DNA from: Streptomyces griseus
Lineage (GTDB): Bacteria > Actinomycetota > Actinomycetes > Streptomycetales > Streptomycetaceae
Assembly (NCBI RefSeq): GCF_001715295.1
Contig: NZ_MDKB01000004.1
Span: forward strand, 329,521-393,520
DNA: 64,000 nucleotides
Reading direction: 5' to 3'
How positions within the stretch are numbered: the first letter of the stretch is position 1; each line of letters begins with the position of its first letter. A program made the translations under genes and the position numbers. Positions 8,020 through 16,739 of the stretch are shown here, piece by piece. The notes below the pieces were generated by a model. The model saw nothing but the letters and a program-made list of their open reading frames with translations. It ran no database searches and was not told the DNA's origin.

Positions 8020-8529
8020 ATGAGCACCCCCCACGTCGTCGTGGTGATGGGCGTAGCAGGGACCGGTAAGACCACGATCGGCCCTCTGCTCGCCGCCGCC
8101 CTCGGCGTCCCCTACGCCGAGGGCGACGATTTCCACCCGCCGGCCAACATCGCCAAGATGTCGGCCGGAACACCGTTGGACGACGACGACCGCTGGCCCT
8201 GGCTGGACGCCATAGGGCAGTGGGCGCACGGCAGGGCGGGGCTCGGCGGGGTCGTCAGCAGTTCGGCGCTCAAGCGCGCCTACCGCGACCGGCTGAGGCA
8301 CGAGGCCCCGGACGCCGTCTTCCTGCATCTGACCGGCGACCGTGCGCTCATCGAGCGCCGGATGGCGGACCGCAAGGGCCACTTCATGCCGACCGCGCTG
8401 CTCGACTCCCAGTTCGCGACCCTCCAGCCGCTGCAGGAGGACGAGACCGGCGTGGCCGTCGACGTGTCCGGCACCCCCGAGGAAATCACCGAACGGGCCG
8501 TCGCCGCGCTGCGCCGGCTCGACTCTTAA
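8020..8529 (+). CDS. gntK: Gluconokinase
   Basis: The 169-aa kinase phosphorylates D-gluconate with ATP to 6-phosphogluconate, feeding the pentose phosphate pathway. The P-loop GVAGTGKTT is at 10-18. The family hallmarks EGDDFHPPANIAKMS, PLDDDDRWPWL and the lid-region RKGHFMP are all intact, and the length is typical of the GntK/thermoresistant class. The ATG at 8020 has GAGG 6 nt before it. The permease follows 11 bp downstream in the same operon. Confidence 0.96.
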   Translation: MSTPHVVVVMGVAGTGKTTIGPLLAAALGVPYAEGDDFHPPANIAKMSAGTPLDDDDRWPWLDAIGQWAHGRAGLGGVVSSSALKRAYRDRLRHEAPDAVFLHLTGDRALIERRMADRKGHFMPTALLDSQFATLQPLQEDETGVAVDVSGTPEEITERAVAALRRLDS

Positions 8530-8540
8530 GGATCATCACC

Positions 8541-9938
8541 GTGACCAGTCTCAGCGTCGAGATGCTGGCGGCCGATGCAGTCGAACCGATCACATCGGCC
8601 GGCAACGCACAGTTGGGCATCGCCGTCCTGGCGGGCATCGCCGTCATCGTTCTGCTCATCACCAAGCTCAAGATGCACGCGTTCCTCGCGTTGACCATCG
8701 GTTCGCTCGCGCTCGGCTCCTTCGCCGGCGCCAACCCGGCGAAGACGATAGCCAGCTTCACGGCGGGCCTCGGCTCGACCGTCGCGGGTGTGGGCGTGCT
8801 CATCGCGCTCGGCGCCATCCTGGGCAAGCTGCTCGCCGACTCCGGCGGCGCGGACCAGATCGTGGACACGATCCTCGCGAAGGCGAGCGGACGTGCGATG
8901 CCGTGGGCGATGGTCCTGATCGCCTCGATCATCGGGCTCCCCCTCTTCTTCGAGGTCGGGATCGTGCTGATGATCCCGGTGGTGCTGCTGGTCGCCAAGC
9001 GCGGCAACTACTCCCTGATGCGCATCGGGATCCCGGCGCTGGCCGGTCTCTCCGTCATGCACGGACTGATCCCGCCGCACCCCGGCCCGCTCGTGGCCAT
9101 CGACGCGCTCGGCGCCAACCTCGGTGTCACGCTGGCCCTCGGTGTACTGGTGGCCGTCCCGACGGTGATCATCGCGGGCCCGGTCTTCTCCCGCTACGCC
9201 GCCCGCTGGGTGGACATCGAGCCGCCGGAGAAGATGGTCCCGCAGCGTCCCTCCGAGGACCTGGACCGCCGCCCCGGCTTCGGCGCGACCCTGGCGACGA
9301 TCCTGCTGCCCGTCGTGCTCATGCTGATCAAGGCGCTCGTCGACATCGTGGTGGACAACCCGGACAACCACGTCCAGCGGGTCACCGACGTCGTCGGCTC
9401 GCCGCTGATCGCGCTGCTCGCCGCGGTGATCGTCGGTATGTTCACCCTGGGCCGGGCGGCCGGCTTCACCAAGGGCCGCCTCTCCACCACCGTCGAGAAG
9501 TCGCTCGCCCCGATCGCCGGCATCCTCCTGATCGTCGGCGCCGGCGGCGGCTTCAAGCAGACTCTCATCGACGCCGGTGTCGGCCGGATGATCCTGGACT
9601 TCTCCGAGAACTGGTCGATCCCCGCCCTGCTGCTCGGCTGGCTGATCGCCGTGGCGATCCGGCTGGCGACGGGCTCCGCGACGGTGGCGACCATCTCCGC
9701 CGCCGGTCTCGTCGCCCCCCTGGCCGCCGAGATGTCCACGTCGCACGCCGCTCTGCTCGTCCTCGCGGTCGGTGCCGGTTCCCTCTTCTTCAGCCACGTC
9801 AACGACGCGGGGTTCTGGCTGGTGAAGGAGTACTTCGGCATGGACGTGCCGCAGACGATCAAGACATGGTCGGTGATGGAGACGATCATCTCCGTCGTCT
9901 CGCTGGCCTTCATCCTGCTGCTGTCGCTGGTGTTGTAG
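8541..9938 (+). CDS. gntP: GntP-family gluconate:H+ symporter
   Basis: The 465-aa integral membrane protein has about 12-14 hydrophobic helices and matches GntP permeases, including PLFFEVGIVLMIP, HGLIPPHPGP, ATGSATVATISAAG and FSHVNDAGFWL. It imports gluconate for the kinase encoded immediately upstream. The GTG start at 8541 is chosen because AAGGA precedes it by 9 nt and the residues upstream are not membrane-like. It is the last gene of the operon; the next gene is convergent and its stop lies only 6 bp away. Confidence 0.95.
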   Translation: MTSLSVEMLAADAVEPITSAGNAQLGIAVLAGIAVIVLLITKLKMHAFLALTIGSLALGSFAGANPAKTIASFTAGLGSTVAGVGVLIALGAILGKLLADSGGADQIVDTILAKASGRAMPWAMVLIASIIGLPLFFEVGIVLMIPVVLLVAKRGNYSLMRIGIPALAGLSVMHGLIPPHPGPLVAIDALGANLGVTLALGVLVAVPTVIIAGPVFSRYAARWVDIEPPEKMVPQRPSEDLDRRPGFGATLATILLPVVLMLIKALVDIVVDNPDNHVQRVTDVVGSPLIALLAAVIVGMFTLGRAAGFTKGRLSTTVEKSLAPIAGILLIVGAGGGFKQTLIDAGVGRMILDFSENWSIPALLLGWLIAVAIRLATGSATVATISAAGLVAPLAAEMSTSHAALLVLAVGAGSLFFSHVNDAGFWLVKEYFGMDVPQTIKTWSVMETIISVVSLAFILLLSLVL

Positions 9939-9944
9939 CCGGCG

Positions 9945-10538
9945 CTACTCCTCCGGCTCCCGCCACAGCGGGTGCTCGGCACGGGCCCAGAGGCGCTCGA
10001 CCGACCCGGTGCGCATGCCACGGCGTGCCTCCGGATCGGCGAGCGCCTTCGCCGTGTGGCCGGCGAGGACGATGCCGATCGCGAGCGCCAGCCAGTCGTG
10101 GACGAAGGTCGCCCCGGTGCGCCACACCAGCGGGGCGAGGCCGGTGAACCACATGAGCAGCCCGGTGCCGAGCATGACGAGCAGGGCGCCGGCGATCCAG
10201 GCGGCGTAGAGCTTCTGCCCCGCGTTGAACTTCCCGGCCGGCCGTGAGCCGGGCGTCCGGTCGCGGCGCAGGGCGGCGCGCAGCCACTGCCGGTCGTGCG
10301 GCCCGAACCGGTTGAGCCGGGACAGGTCGCCGCGCAGGGCACGCGAGGCGAGCCCGGCCAGGAGCGGTACCGGGACGAGCAGTCCGGACCATTCGTGCAC
10401 GGTGACGACGAGGTGGCGGCGGCCGACGAGTTCGGCGAGCTGGGGTACGTACAGACAGGCGGCCGTGGCCACGCAGAGCAGCGTCAGCCAGGCCGTGGTG
10501 CGGTGCACCCAGCGCTCGGCGGCGGTGAAGCGCCGCAC
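9945..10538 (-). CDS. Membrane cytochrome b561-type protein
   Basis: The 197-aa protein has four predicted membrane helices with His residues suited to haem b ligation: HRTTAWLTLLC, VVTVHEWSGLLV, WFTGLAPLVW, and FVHDWLALAIGIVLAGHTAKAL. It belongs to the cytochrome b/b6-domain group that anchors periplasmic molybdenum enzymes and passes electrons to or from the quinone pool. It starts with GTG 14 bp after the stop of the sulfite-oxidase-like gene, so the two are co-transcribed, like the YedY/YedZ (MsrP/MsrQ) pair. The start is uncertain by a few codons. Confidence 0.8.
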   Translation of the reverse strand: MRRFTAAERWVHRTTAWLTLLCVATAACLYVPQLAELVGRRHLVVTVHEWSGLLVPVPLLAGLASRALRGDLSRLNRFGPHDRQWLRAALRRDRTPGSRPAGKFNAGQKLYAAWIAGALLVMLGTGLLMWFTGLAPLVWRTGATFVHDWLALAIGIVLAGHTAKALADPEARRGMRTGSVERLWARAEHPLWREPEE

Positions 10539-10551
10539 TCTCGGGCAGAGG

Positions 10552-11319
10552 TCAGACGGTGGGGGCGTCGTCCCGGCCGTTGGACCGGCCGACCCATGCG
10601 TCGACGTCATAGCCGAGCTCCTCCCAGTATCCGGGGTGCACGGAGTCGGTGACGGTGATCCCGGAGAGCCATTTCGCCGACTTGTAGAAGTACATGGGGG
10701 CCACGTACAGCCGGACCGGGCCGCCGTGCGAGTGGGCCAGCGGCTCGTCCCGCATGCGCAGGGCGACCAGGACGTCCGGGCGGCGGGCCTGTTCCAGCGT
10801 GAGGCTCTCGCTGTAGGTGCCGTCGAAGCAGGTGAAACGGACCGCCTTCGCGCCGGGCCGTACCCCCGCCGCGTCCAGCAGCGCCGAGAGCCTGACCCCC
10901 TCGAAGGGGGTCGCGGGCACCCGCCAGCCGGTGACGCACTGGACGTCGCGCACCGTGCGGGTCTGCGGCAGCGCCCGCAGGGCGTCGAGCGTGTACGTCG
11001 AGGGGCTGTCGACCAGACCGTCCACGGCGAGGCGGTAGTCGGCGGCGGTCCTCGTGGGGACGGAGGTGGCGACGGAGTAGTAGCGGAAGCCGCCGCCGTT
11101 GGGCAGCAGGCCGGTGAGGCCGGTGGGGTCCTTGTCGGCGACGGCACCCAGTCCGTTCTCCAGCGCACGCTGCAGGACGGGGGCCGCTGCCACTCCGGCG
11201 GCGCCGAGGCCGAGCATGGCCAGGACGAGGCGGCGGCCGACGGGCGTGCCACCGGGGCCGGGAGGAGGACTGTCCGGGCCGGGAGCGAGGCCGCCGGGGC
11301 CGGGAGAGGGACTGTTCAC
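10552..11319 (-). CDS. Exported sulfite oxidase-family molybdopterin protein
   Basis: This is an oxidoreductase with a molybdopterin-binding domain of the sulfite oxidase fold, about 255 aa from a GTG start. Residues 25-48 contain an Arg pair and a hydrophobic stretch (VGRRLVLAMLGLGAAG), consistent with a Tat-type signal or anchor. The molybdenum-liganding Cys128 is in RDVQCVTGW. HGGPVRLYVAPMYFYKSAKWL is split by the typical loop and matches cofactor-binding segments. It probably works outside the membrane with the cytochrome b encoded next, as in protein methionine-sulfoxide or sulfite redox systems. The substrate is unknown. A proline/glycine-rich segment precedes the signal, so the true start may lie farther in. 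Confidence 0.82.
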   Translation of the reverse strand: MNSPSPGPGGLAPGPDSPPPGPGGTPVGRRLVLAMLGLGAAGVAAAPVLQRALENGLGAVADKDPTGLTGLLPNGGGFRYYSVATSVPTRTAADYRLAVDGLVDSPSTYTLDALRALPQTRTVRDVQCVTGWRVPATPFEGVRLSALLDAAGVRPGAKAVRFTCFDGTYSESLTLEQARRPDVLVALRMRDEPLAHSHGGPVRLYVAPMYFYKSAKWLSGITVTDSVHPGYWEELGYDVDAWVGRSNGRDDAPTV

Positions 11320-11451
11320 CCGGCCATTCGAACACTCGCGGCCGTCCGTCACCAGGGTCTGCGGGTGGCCGTCACTCTTCGGTAAGGACCGTGACCGGGC
11401 TGAGGGCGTGGTGCCCCGACGGTGGCCGGGGTGACGTGCGCGCCTCTCCCC

Positions 11452-11484
11452 GCGGGAAGCGCGGGAAGCGCGGGAAGCGCGGGG
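11452..11484. repeat. Tandem 9-mer in a 333-bp gene-free gap
   Basis: GCGGGAAGC is repeated three times in direct succession (11452-11478) with a partial fourth copy. The gap 11320-11652 holds no credible gene; it carries the upstream region of the molybdenum enzyme gene. Confidence 0.7.
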
Positions 11485-11652
11485 CGACCCGTCGTTCACC
11501 GTGGACGAGCGGGGCACGCGTGGCGGAGAGCTCCCGGGTGGTGGGGCGGCCGACGTGCCGCGCGAGGTGCCGGAGCAGCCCGGGCGGCTCCGGCGGGCGG
11601 GTGGCCTACCGTCCCGTAGGGGCCCGGACGAGGCCGCCGCCCGCCCGGGGGC

Positions 11653-13308
11653 TCAGCCGGTCGCCTCGGCCGCCGCCCTGCCCGCGACCCGGCCCGAGAA
11701 GATGCAGCCGCCGAGGAACGTGCCCTCCAGGGAGCGGTAGCCGTGGACCCCGCCGCCGCCGAAGCCCGCCGCCTCGCCCGCCGCGTACACCCCGGGCAGC
11801 GGGGCGCCGCCCGGCGTCAGTACGCGGGAGGACAGGTCCGTCTCCAGGCCCCCGAGGGACTTCCGGGTCAGGATGTTGAGCCGTACGGCGATCAGCGGGC
11901 CCGCCGCCGGATCGAGGATGCGGTGCGGGCGGGCCGTGCGGATCAGCCTGTCACCGAGGTAGGCGCGGGCCCCGCGGACCGCGGTGACCTGGAGGTCCTT
12001 GGTGAACGGGTTGGCGATCTCCCGGTCGCGCGCGGTGATCTCGCGGCGCAGCGCGTCCTCGTCGATCAGTGTGTCGCCCGTCAGCGCGTTCATTCCCCGG
12101 ACCAGTGCGCCCAGGTCCTTCTCGACCACGAAGTCGACGCCCTTGTCCATGAACGCCCTCACCGGGGCGGGGACGTCGGCGCGGGCCCTGCCGATCACGT
12201 CGCGCACCGACTTCCCGGTGAGGTCCGGGTTCTGCTCGGATCCGGAGAGCGCGAACTCCTTGCCGATGATCTTCCGGTCCAGGACGAACCAGGTGTAGCC
12301 GTACCCGGACCGCATGATGTGTTCGAGGGTGCCCAGGGTGTCGAAGCCGGGAAACAGCGGGACGGGGAGCCGCTTGCCCCGGGCGTCCAGCCAGAGGGAG
12401 GACGGGCCCGGCAGGATGCGGATGCCGTGCCTGGCCCAGATCGGGTTCCAGTTCTCGATGCCCTCGGTGTAGTGCCACATCCGGTCGCGGTTGATGTGGT
12501 GCGCGCCCGCTTCCTCGGTGATGCCCAGCATCAGACCGTCGACGTGCGCGGGGACCCCGGAGAGCATCTTCTCCGGCGGCGTGCCGAGCCGCCGGGGCCA
12601 CTGGGCGCGTACGAGGTCGTGGTTGCCGCCTATGCCTCCGGAGGTGACGATCACGGCCTGGGCCCTCAGCTCGAAGGCACCGGTGACCTCTCGGGTGCTC
12701 GCGGTGCCCCGTTCGGCGTCGCTCTCCTCGAGGATCTCACCGGTGACGGTGTCGACCGTCCCCGCCGAGCGTCCGAGGCCGGTCACCCGGTGGCGGAACC
12801 GGAGCCGGACCTGTCCCCTGGCGACGCCCTCGCGCACCCTGCGCTCGAAGGGGGCGACGACGCCGGGTCCGGTCCCCCAGGTGATGTGGAAGCGGGGGAC
12901 GGAATTGCCGTGGCCGTTCGCGTCGTAGCCGCCGCGTTCGGCCCAGCCGACGACGGGGAAGAGCCGCAGCCCCTGGGCGTGGAGCCAGGACCGCTTCTCA
13001 CCGGCCGCGAAGTCGACGTACGCCTCGGCCCACCGCCGCGGCCAGTGGTCCTCCTCGCGGTCGAAGCCGGCCGTGCCGTACCAGTCCTGGAGGGCCAGCT
13101 CGTGACTGTCCTTGATCCGCATCCGTCGCTGTTCGGGTGAGTCGACGAGGAAGAGCCCGCCGAAGGACCAGTGCGCCTGGCCGCCGAGGGACTGCTCGGG
13201 CTCCTGGTCGAGCAGGAGCACCGTCCGGCCCGCGTCGACGAGCTCGGCGGTGGCCACCAGCCCCGCCAGCCCCGCCCCGATCACGATGACATCAGCGTCG
13301 TACGCCAT
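11653..13308 (-). CDS. KstD-like FAD-dependent dehydrogenase (fumarate reductase/3-ketosteroid dehydrogenase family)
   Basis: The 551-aa flavoprotein has an N-terminal dinucleotide fold (VIVIGAGLAGLVATAELV, about 6-23), a second FAD segment (GVYAAGEAAGFGGGGVHG near 515) and a final helix following GTFLGGCIFSGR. The family dehydrogenates ring or succinate-like substrates; the length and the TSGGIGGN and RFHITWGTGPG blocks fit the 'FAD-binding dehydrogenase' group common in Streptomyces. The start MAYDADV is preceded by AAGGA. It is divergent from a DMT transporter with 162 bp between. No steroid catabolic genes are adjacent, so a steroid substrate is not implied. Confidence 0.88.
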   Translation of the reverse strand: MAYDADVIVIGAGLAGLVATAELVDAGRTVLLLDQEPEQSLGGQAHWSFGGLFLVDSPEQRRMRIKDSHELALQDWYGTAGFDREEDHWPRRWAEAYVDFAAGEKRSWLHAQGLRLFPVVGWAERGGYDANGHGNSVPRFHITWGTGPGVVAPFERRVREGVARGQVRLRFRHRVTGLGRSAGTVDTVTGEILEESDAERGTASTREVTGAFELRAQAVIVTSGGIGGNHDLVRAQWPRRLGTPPEKMLSGVPAHVDGLMLGITEEAGAHHINRDRMWHYTEGIENWNPIWARHGIRILPGPSSLWLDARGKRLPVPLFPGFDTLGTLEHIMRSGYGYTWFVLDRKIIGKEFALSGSEQNPDLTGKSVRDVIGRARADVPAPVRAFMDKGVDFVVEKDLGALVRGMNALTGDTLIDEDALRREITARDREIANPFTKDLQVTAVRGARAYLGDRLIRTARPHRILDPAAGPLIAVRLNILTRKSLGGLETDLSSRVLTPGGAPLPGVYAAGEAAGFGGGGVHGYRSLEGTFLGGCIFSGRVAGRAAAEATG

Positions 13309-13470
13309 GGGTTCCGTCCTTCGGGCATGCGGGGCGGCCCGGCGGGGGCTCCCGGGCCGGGGCGACGTTACTCGTGCGTCAGATCTTCGGTACGGCTCGC
13401 CCCCCACGTCAACCGTCCGGTCGACGGCGGCCTCACGCTCCCGGTACGGCCGCGGGGCTATCGTCGGACC

Positions 13471-14388
13471 GTGTCGTTGCTGGTACTCCTGCTCTCCGTG
13501 GGCGCCGCGTGCTGCATGGGCTTCGGTTTCGTCCTGCAGCAGGACGCGGCCCGCCGCGCGCCGCCGAGCGATTTCCTGTCCCCCCGGCTCCTGCTGGACC
13601 TGATGAGGGTACCGAGCTGGCTGGCCGGCATCGGCTTCATGATCTGCGGCATGGTCCTCGGGGCGCTGGCGCTCGGGCAGGGCGAGGTGTCGGTCGTCGA
13701 GCCGCTGCTGGCCACCAACCTGCTTTTCGCGCTCGCCCTGTCGCGCTACTTCACCGCGCAGCGTCTCGGCCGGCAGGGCTGGGGCGGGCTCTGGCTGCTG
13801 GCCGGCGGCGTCACCGCGTTCCTGCTGGGCGGCAGGCCGAGCGGCGGCGAGGCGGTGACGGAGCCGCTGCGCCACTGGCTGGTGATCGGCCTGGTGGCGG
13901 GGCTCGCCCTGGCCCTGACCGCCTTCGCCCGGCACCCGCGCGCCCCGTGGTCCCCCGCGCTGCTGGGGCTGGCGGGAGGACTGCTCTACGGGCTCCAGGA
14001 CGCCCTGACCCGGGTTTCCGGACTGCGGCTGGCCGACGGCGGGTGGGGGGCGCTCTTCACGAGCTGGCAGCCGTACGCGCTCGTGGTCATGGGTGTGACC
14101 AGCCTGATCATCGTCCAGAGTGCCTTCGAGGCCGGGCCGCTGCGGATGTCGCTGCCCGCGCTGACCGCCGCCCAGCCCCTGGCCGGCATCGTCTGCGGGA
14201 TCGGGTTCCTCGGTGACCAGGTACGGACCGACGTCGGTGCGCTCGCCTGGCAGGCGGCGGGGCTCGCGGCGATCGTGGTGGGAATCGTGCTGCTCGGGCT
14301 GCATCCGGCGATGCCGGCGGGCAAGGAACGGCACGGCTCCACGGAGGTCCGCGGGGTGGGGTTGGATGGACGTCATGACTCCCGCTGA
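13471..14388 (+). CDS. DMT-superfamily membrane transporter
   Basis: The 305-aa protein has about nine to ten transmembrane helices with two related halves, typical of EamA/DMT permeases. A positive cluster (RRAPPSDFLSPR) follows the first helix. It starts at GTG 13471. Its 3' end overlaps the NUDIX gene by 14 bp in another frame, which implies coupled translation. The substrate cannot be told from the sequence; drug/metabolite efflux or magnesium-like transport are possibilities in this family. Confidence 0.8.
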   Translation: MSLLVLLLSVGAACCMGFGFVLQQDAARRAPPSDFLSPRLLLDLMRVPSWLAGIGFMICGMVLGALALGQGEVSVVEPLLATNLLFALALSRYFTAQRLGRQGWGGLWLLAGGVTAFLLGGRPSGGEAVTEPLRHWLVIGLVAGLALALTAFARHPRAPWSPALLGLAGGLLYGLQDALTRVSGLRLADGGWGALFTSWQPYALVVMGVTSLIIVQSAFEAGPLRMSLPALTAAQPLAGIVCGIGFLGDQVRTDVGALAWQAAGLAAIVVGIVLLGLHPAMPAGKERHGSTEVRGVGLDGRHDSR

Positions 14389-14890
14389 CGAGATCCTGGA
14401 CATCGTGGACGAGAACGACGTGGTGGTGGGGCAGGCGCCGCGCGGCGAGGCGACCGCGCGGGGCCTGCGCCACCGCTGCGTGTTCGTCGAGGCCAGGGAT
14501 GCCGAGGGAAGAGTCTTCGTGCACCGCAGGACGGCCACCAAACTGGTCTTCCCCTCGCACTACGACATGTTCGTCGGCGGGGTCGTGGGCGCGGGTGAGT
14601 CCTACGACGACGCGGCGCTGCGGGAGGCCGAGGAGGAGCTGGGCGTCCGGGGCCTGCCGCGCCCGGAGCCTCTTTTCAGGTTCCTGTACGAGAGCGGCGG
14701 ACACAGCTGGTGGTCCGCGGTGTACCAGGTGCGGTGCGAGCCGCCCGTGCGTCCGCAGGCCGAGGAGGTGGCCTGGTACACCTTCCTGACGGACGCGGAG
14801 CTGGAGCGGCAGCTGGGCGAACGGCTGTGGGTGCCCGACGGGCTGGAGACGTACCACCGGCTGCGGAGCGTGCGGGCGGGTGGCGCGTGA
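14375..14890 (+). CDS. NUDIX hydrolase
   Basis: The 171-aa enzyme has a full NUDIX box: GVVGAGESYDDAALREAEEE followed by LGV, with the REAEEELG metal-binding helix. The fold resembles the isopentenyl-diphosphate-isomerase-like NUDIX branch (DEILDIVDENDVVVGQAPR start). It probably hydrolyses a nucleoside-diphosphate-linked substrate. An ATG three codons upstream (14366) is an equally plausible start. The start overlaps the DMT gene and the stop overlaps the next start (GTGA), so it is the second of four coupled genes. Confidence 0.9.
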   Translation: MTPADEILDIVDENDVVVGQAPRGEATARGLRHRCVFVEARDAEGRVFVHRRTATKLVFPSHYDMFVGGVVGAGESYDDAALREAEEELGVRGLPRPEPLFRFLYESGGHSWWSAVYQVRCEPPVRPQAEEVAWYTFLTDAELERQLGERLWVPDGLETYHRLRSVRAGGA

Positions 14891-15282
14891 GCGGCTTCCC
14901 GCGCGGGCTGCGGCTGTGGTTCGCGCCGCGGGAACTCCGCGAGGAGGGTGACACCCCGGACTACCGCTTCTCGCTCGCCAACGAGCGCACCTTCCTCGCC
15001 TGGCTCCGGACGGCGCTCGCGCTGATCGGCGGCGGGTTCGCCGTGGACCAGTTCCTGCCCGGGCTCGTCCGGGGCGTGCGGACCGGCCTCTCCGTCGCCC
15101 TGCTGGCCGCCGGTGTGCTCTGCGCACTGCGGGCGGTCAACCACTGGGTGCGGTGCGAGCGGGCGATGCGGCGTGGCGAGGACCTGCCGGCGTCACGCTT
15201 CCCCGCGTTCCTGAGCCTGGCCGTCGCCCTGGTCGCGGTGACGATGGTGGTGGTGGTCCTGTTCGGCTGGGAGGGGCGGTGA
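14887..15282 (+). CDS. DUF202/YidH-family membrane protein, 131 aa
   Basis: The protein has the DUF202 signature RFSLANERTFLAWLRT (about 27-42) followed by three hydrophobic helices. YidH-family proteins are small inner-membrane proteins of unknown function. The GTG start overlaps the NUDIX stop by four bases (GTGA), and its own stop overlaps the next start in the same way. A paralogous DUF202 gene follows, so the two may form a heteromeric membrane complex. Confidence 0.88.
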   Translation: MSGFPRGLRLWFAPRELREEGDTPDYRFSLANERTFLAWLRTALALIGGGFAVDQFLPGLVRGVRTGLSVALLAAGVLCALRAVNHWVRCERAMRRGEDLPASRFPAFLSLAVALVAVTMVVVVLFGWEGR

Positions 15283-15590
15283 CCACGCCGGCCCGCGACC
15301 CCGGACTGCAGCCCGAGCGGACGCGGCTGGCGTGGCGGCGTACGACGCTGACCTGCACGGTGGTGACGCTGCTCGCCGGCCGGCAGGCGCTGCACGGCGG
15401 CGCGGGCCCCGCGGCGCTGATCGCGGTGGCGCTGACCCTGCTGGCCTGGCTGGTCTTCCTGCGGGCGGCGCACCTGCGCGTGGCGGGCACGGCGACCGCC
15501 GAGCCCGCGCCGCTGTCCCCGCGGCTCGCGCTGACGGCCGCCGCCTGTACGGTCGCGCTCGCGGTGTTCGCCGCAGCGATGCTGTTCTGA
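15279..15590 (+). CDS. Second DUF202-family membrane protein, 103 aa
   Basis: This is a short paralogue of the preceding gene. PGLQPERTRLAWRRTTLT near the N-terminus is the DUF202 motif (ER-x-LAW-R-T), followed by three hydrophobic segments. The GTG start overlaps the previous stop (GTGA). Paired long and short DUF202 genes are common in actinobacteria. Function is unknown. Confidence 0.86.
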   Translation: MTTPARDPGLQPERTRLAWRRTTLTCTVVTLLAGRQALHGGAGPAALIAVALTLLAWLVFLRAAHLRVAGTATAEPAPLSPRLALTAAACTVALAVFAAAMLF

Positions 15591-15618
15591 GCACCGGGCC
15601 CGGGGGCGGTCCTGCGGC

Positions 15619-16554
15619 TCAGCTCTCCTCGCCGACGGTGACGACGATCTTGCCCCGGGTGCGCCCCTGCTCGTTGAGCCGGTAGGCCTCCGCGGCCTGT
15701 TCCAGCGGGAACACCCGGTCCACGTGGACGGAGATGATGCCCTGCTCGGCCAGTTCCGCGAGGTGCGCGAGTTCCTGGGCGTCGGGCCGTACGAAGGCGT
15801 AGTGGCCGCCGTAGGAGAAGACCTCCGCGTCGGCGATGGAGGCGAGCCGGCCGTCGCTCGCGAGCGTCTGCGCGGAGACCCGGAGCGCCTCGCCGCCGAC
15901 CGTGTCGAACGCTGCGTCGAACCCGCCGGGTACCAGTTCCCGCAGCCGGCCCGCCAGGCCGTCGCCGTACTCCACGGGCTCACCGCCCAGCCGCCGTACG
16001 TAGTCGTGGTTGTGCGGCCCTGCCGTGCCGACGACCCGGCAGCCGGCGTGCCGGGCGAGCTGGACGGCGAGTGAGCCGACGCCGCCGGCGGCCGCGTGGA
16101 CGAGGACGGTCTCGCCGTTCCGCACCTTCAGGACGCGGTGCAGGACCTGGTACGCGGTCAGGCCGCACAGGGGCAGACCGGCCGCCTCCTCGAAGCTCAG
16201 GCCGAGTGGTTTGCGGGCGAGGGTGCGCACGGGGGCCGCGACGTACTCGGCGAACGTCCCGCGCGAGAGGAAGTCCTCGCGGACGTAGCCGATGACCTCG
16301 TCGCCCACCTCGAACTCGTACACCGCGGCGCCGGGCTGGACGACGACGCCGGAGACGTCCCAGCCGGGGATGACCGGGAAGACGGCTTCCAGCCCCGCCT
16401 GGAGGTAGCCCTCACGGGCCTTCCAGTCGACCGGGTTCACGGCCGCGGCCCGCACCTTGACCAGGACGGAGTCCGGCCCCACCTTCGGGTCCGGCCGCTC
16501 GCCGTACTCCAGGACGTCGGCCGTGCCGTACCTGCTGTAGCTGATCGCCTTCAT
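15619..16554 (-). CDS. NADP-dependent quinone/zeta-crystallin-type oxidoreductase
   Basis: The 311-aa medium-chain reductase has no zinc-binding Cys cluster. An N-terminal GroES-like fold (VKVRAAAVNPVDWKAREG) is followed by the NADPH-binding HAAAGGVGSLAVQLA near 147-161. Such enzymes reduce quinones or alpha,beta-unsaturated ketones. The start MKAISYSRYG is chosen by family similarity although GAAGG lies too close to be an ideal ribosome site. It is divergent from the APH-like kinase operon, with the box A operator in the shared 185-bp region, so it might share that control. Confidence 0.88.
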   Translation of the reverse strand: MKAISYSRYGTADVLEYGERPDPKVGPDSVLVKVRAAAVNPVDWKAREGYLQAGLEAVFPVIPGWDVSGVVVQPGAAVYEFEVGDEVIGYVREDFLSRGTFAEYVAAPVRTLARKPLGLSFEEAAGLPLCGLTAYQVLHRVLKVRNGETVLVHAAAGGVGSLAVQLARHAGCRVVGTAGPHNHDYVRRLGGEPVEYGDGLAGRLRELVPGGFDAAFDTVGGEALRVSAQTLASDGRLASIADAEVFSYGGHYAFVRPDAQELAHLAELAEQGIISVHVDRVFPLEQAAEAYRLNEQGRTRGKIVVTVGEES

Positions 16555-16683
16555 CCTTCGACGATCGGCGCGGGCCGGGGCCTCCGCAACTCGGCCGGGA
16601 CGCCGTTCCTCCCGCGTGCGCGCGGGAGCGGGAACAGCGCGAGGCCCGGGCCTCCCGGGCGATCCGGGGCGGAGACTGGACGA

Positions 16684-16699
16684 CATACCGACTGGTCGG
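16684..16699. promoter_or_regulatory. Box A1, putative TetR operator
   Basis: CATACCGACTGGTCGG is an imperfect palindrome (CATACC-GACT-GGTCGG) 41 bp upstream of the kinase start. The same core, in the opposite orientation, lies upstream of the SDR gene (23511-23526), and a related one lies at 46275-46290. The nearest TetR gene (21529-22122) is the best candidate regulator. Confidence 0.65.
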
Positions 16700-16739
16700 C
16701 ATCATGGTGCCGACCGTCCCGATCCCGGAGGTGCGCACC

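Noticed and set aside
11653..13308. Steroid catabolism locus
   Set aside because: The flavoprotein resembles KstD and box C resembles the KstR2 motif, but no hsa, kst or mce genes are present, and the two features are 20 kb apart.
13309..14541. N-terminal extension of the KstD-like flavoprotein to a 962-aa protein
   Set aside because: The extra part is Gln/Arg/Ala low-complexity and antisense to the DMT transporter and the NUDIX gene. The dinucleotide-binding motif begins six residues after the chosen ATG.
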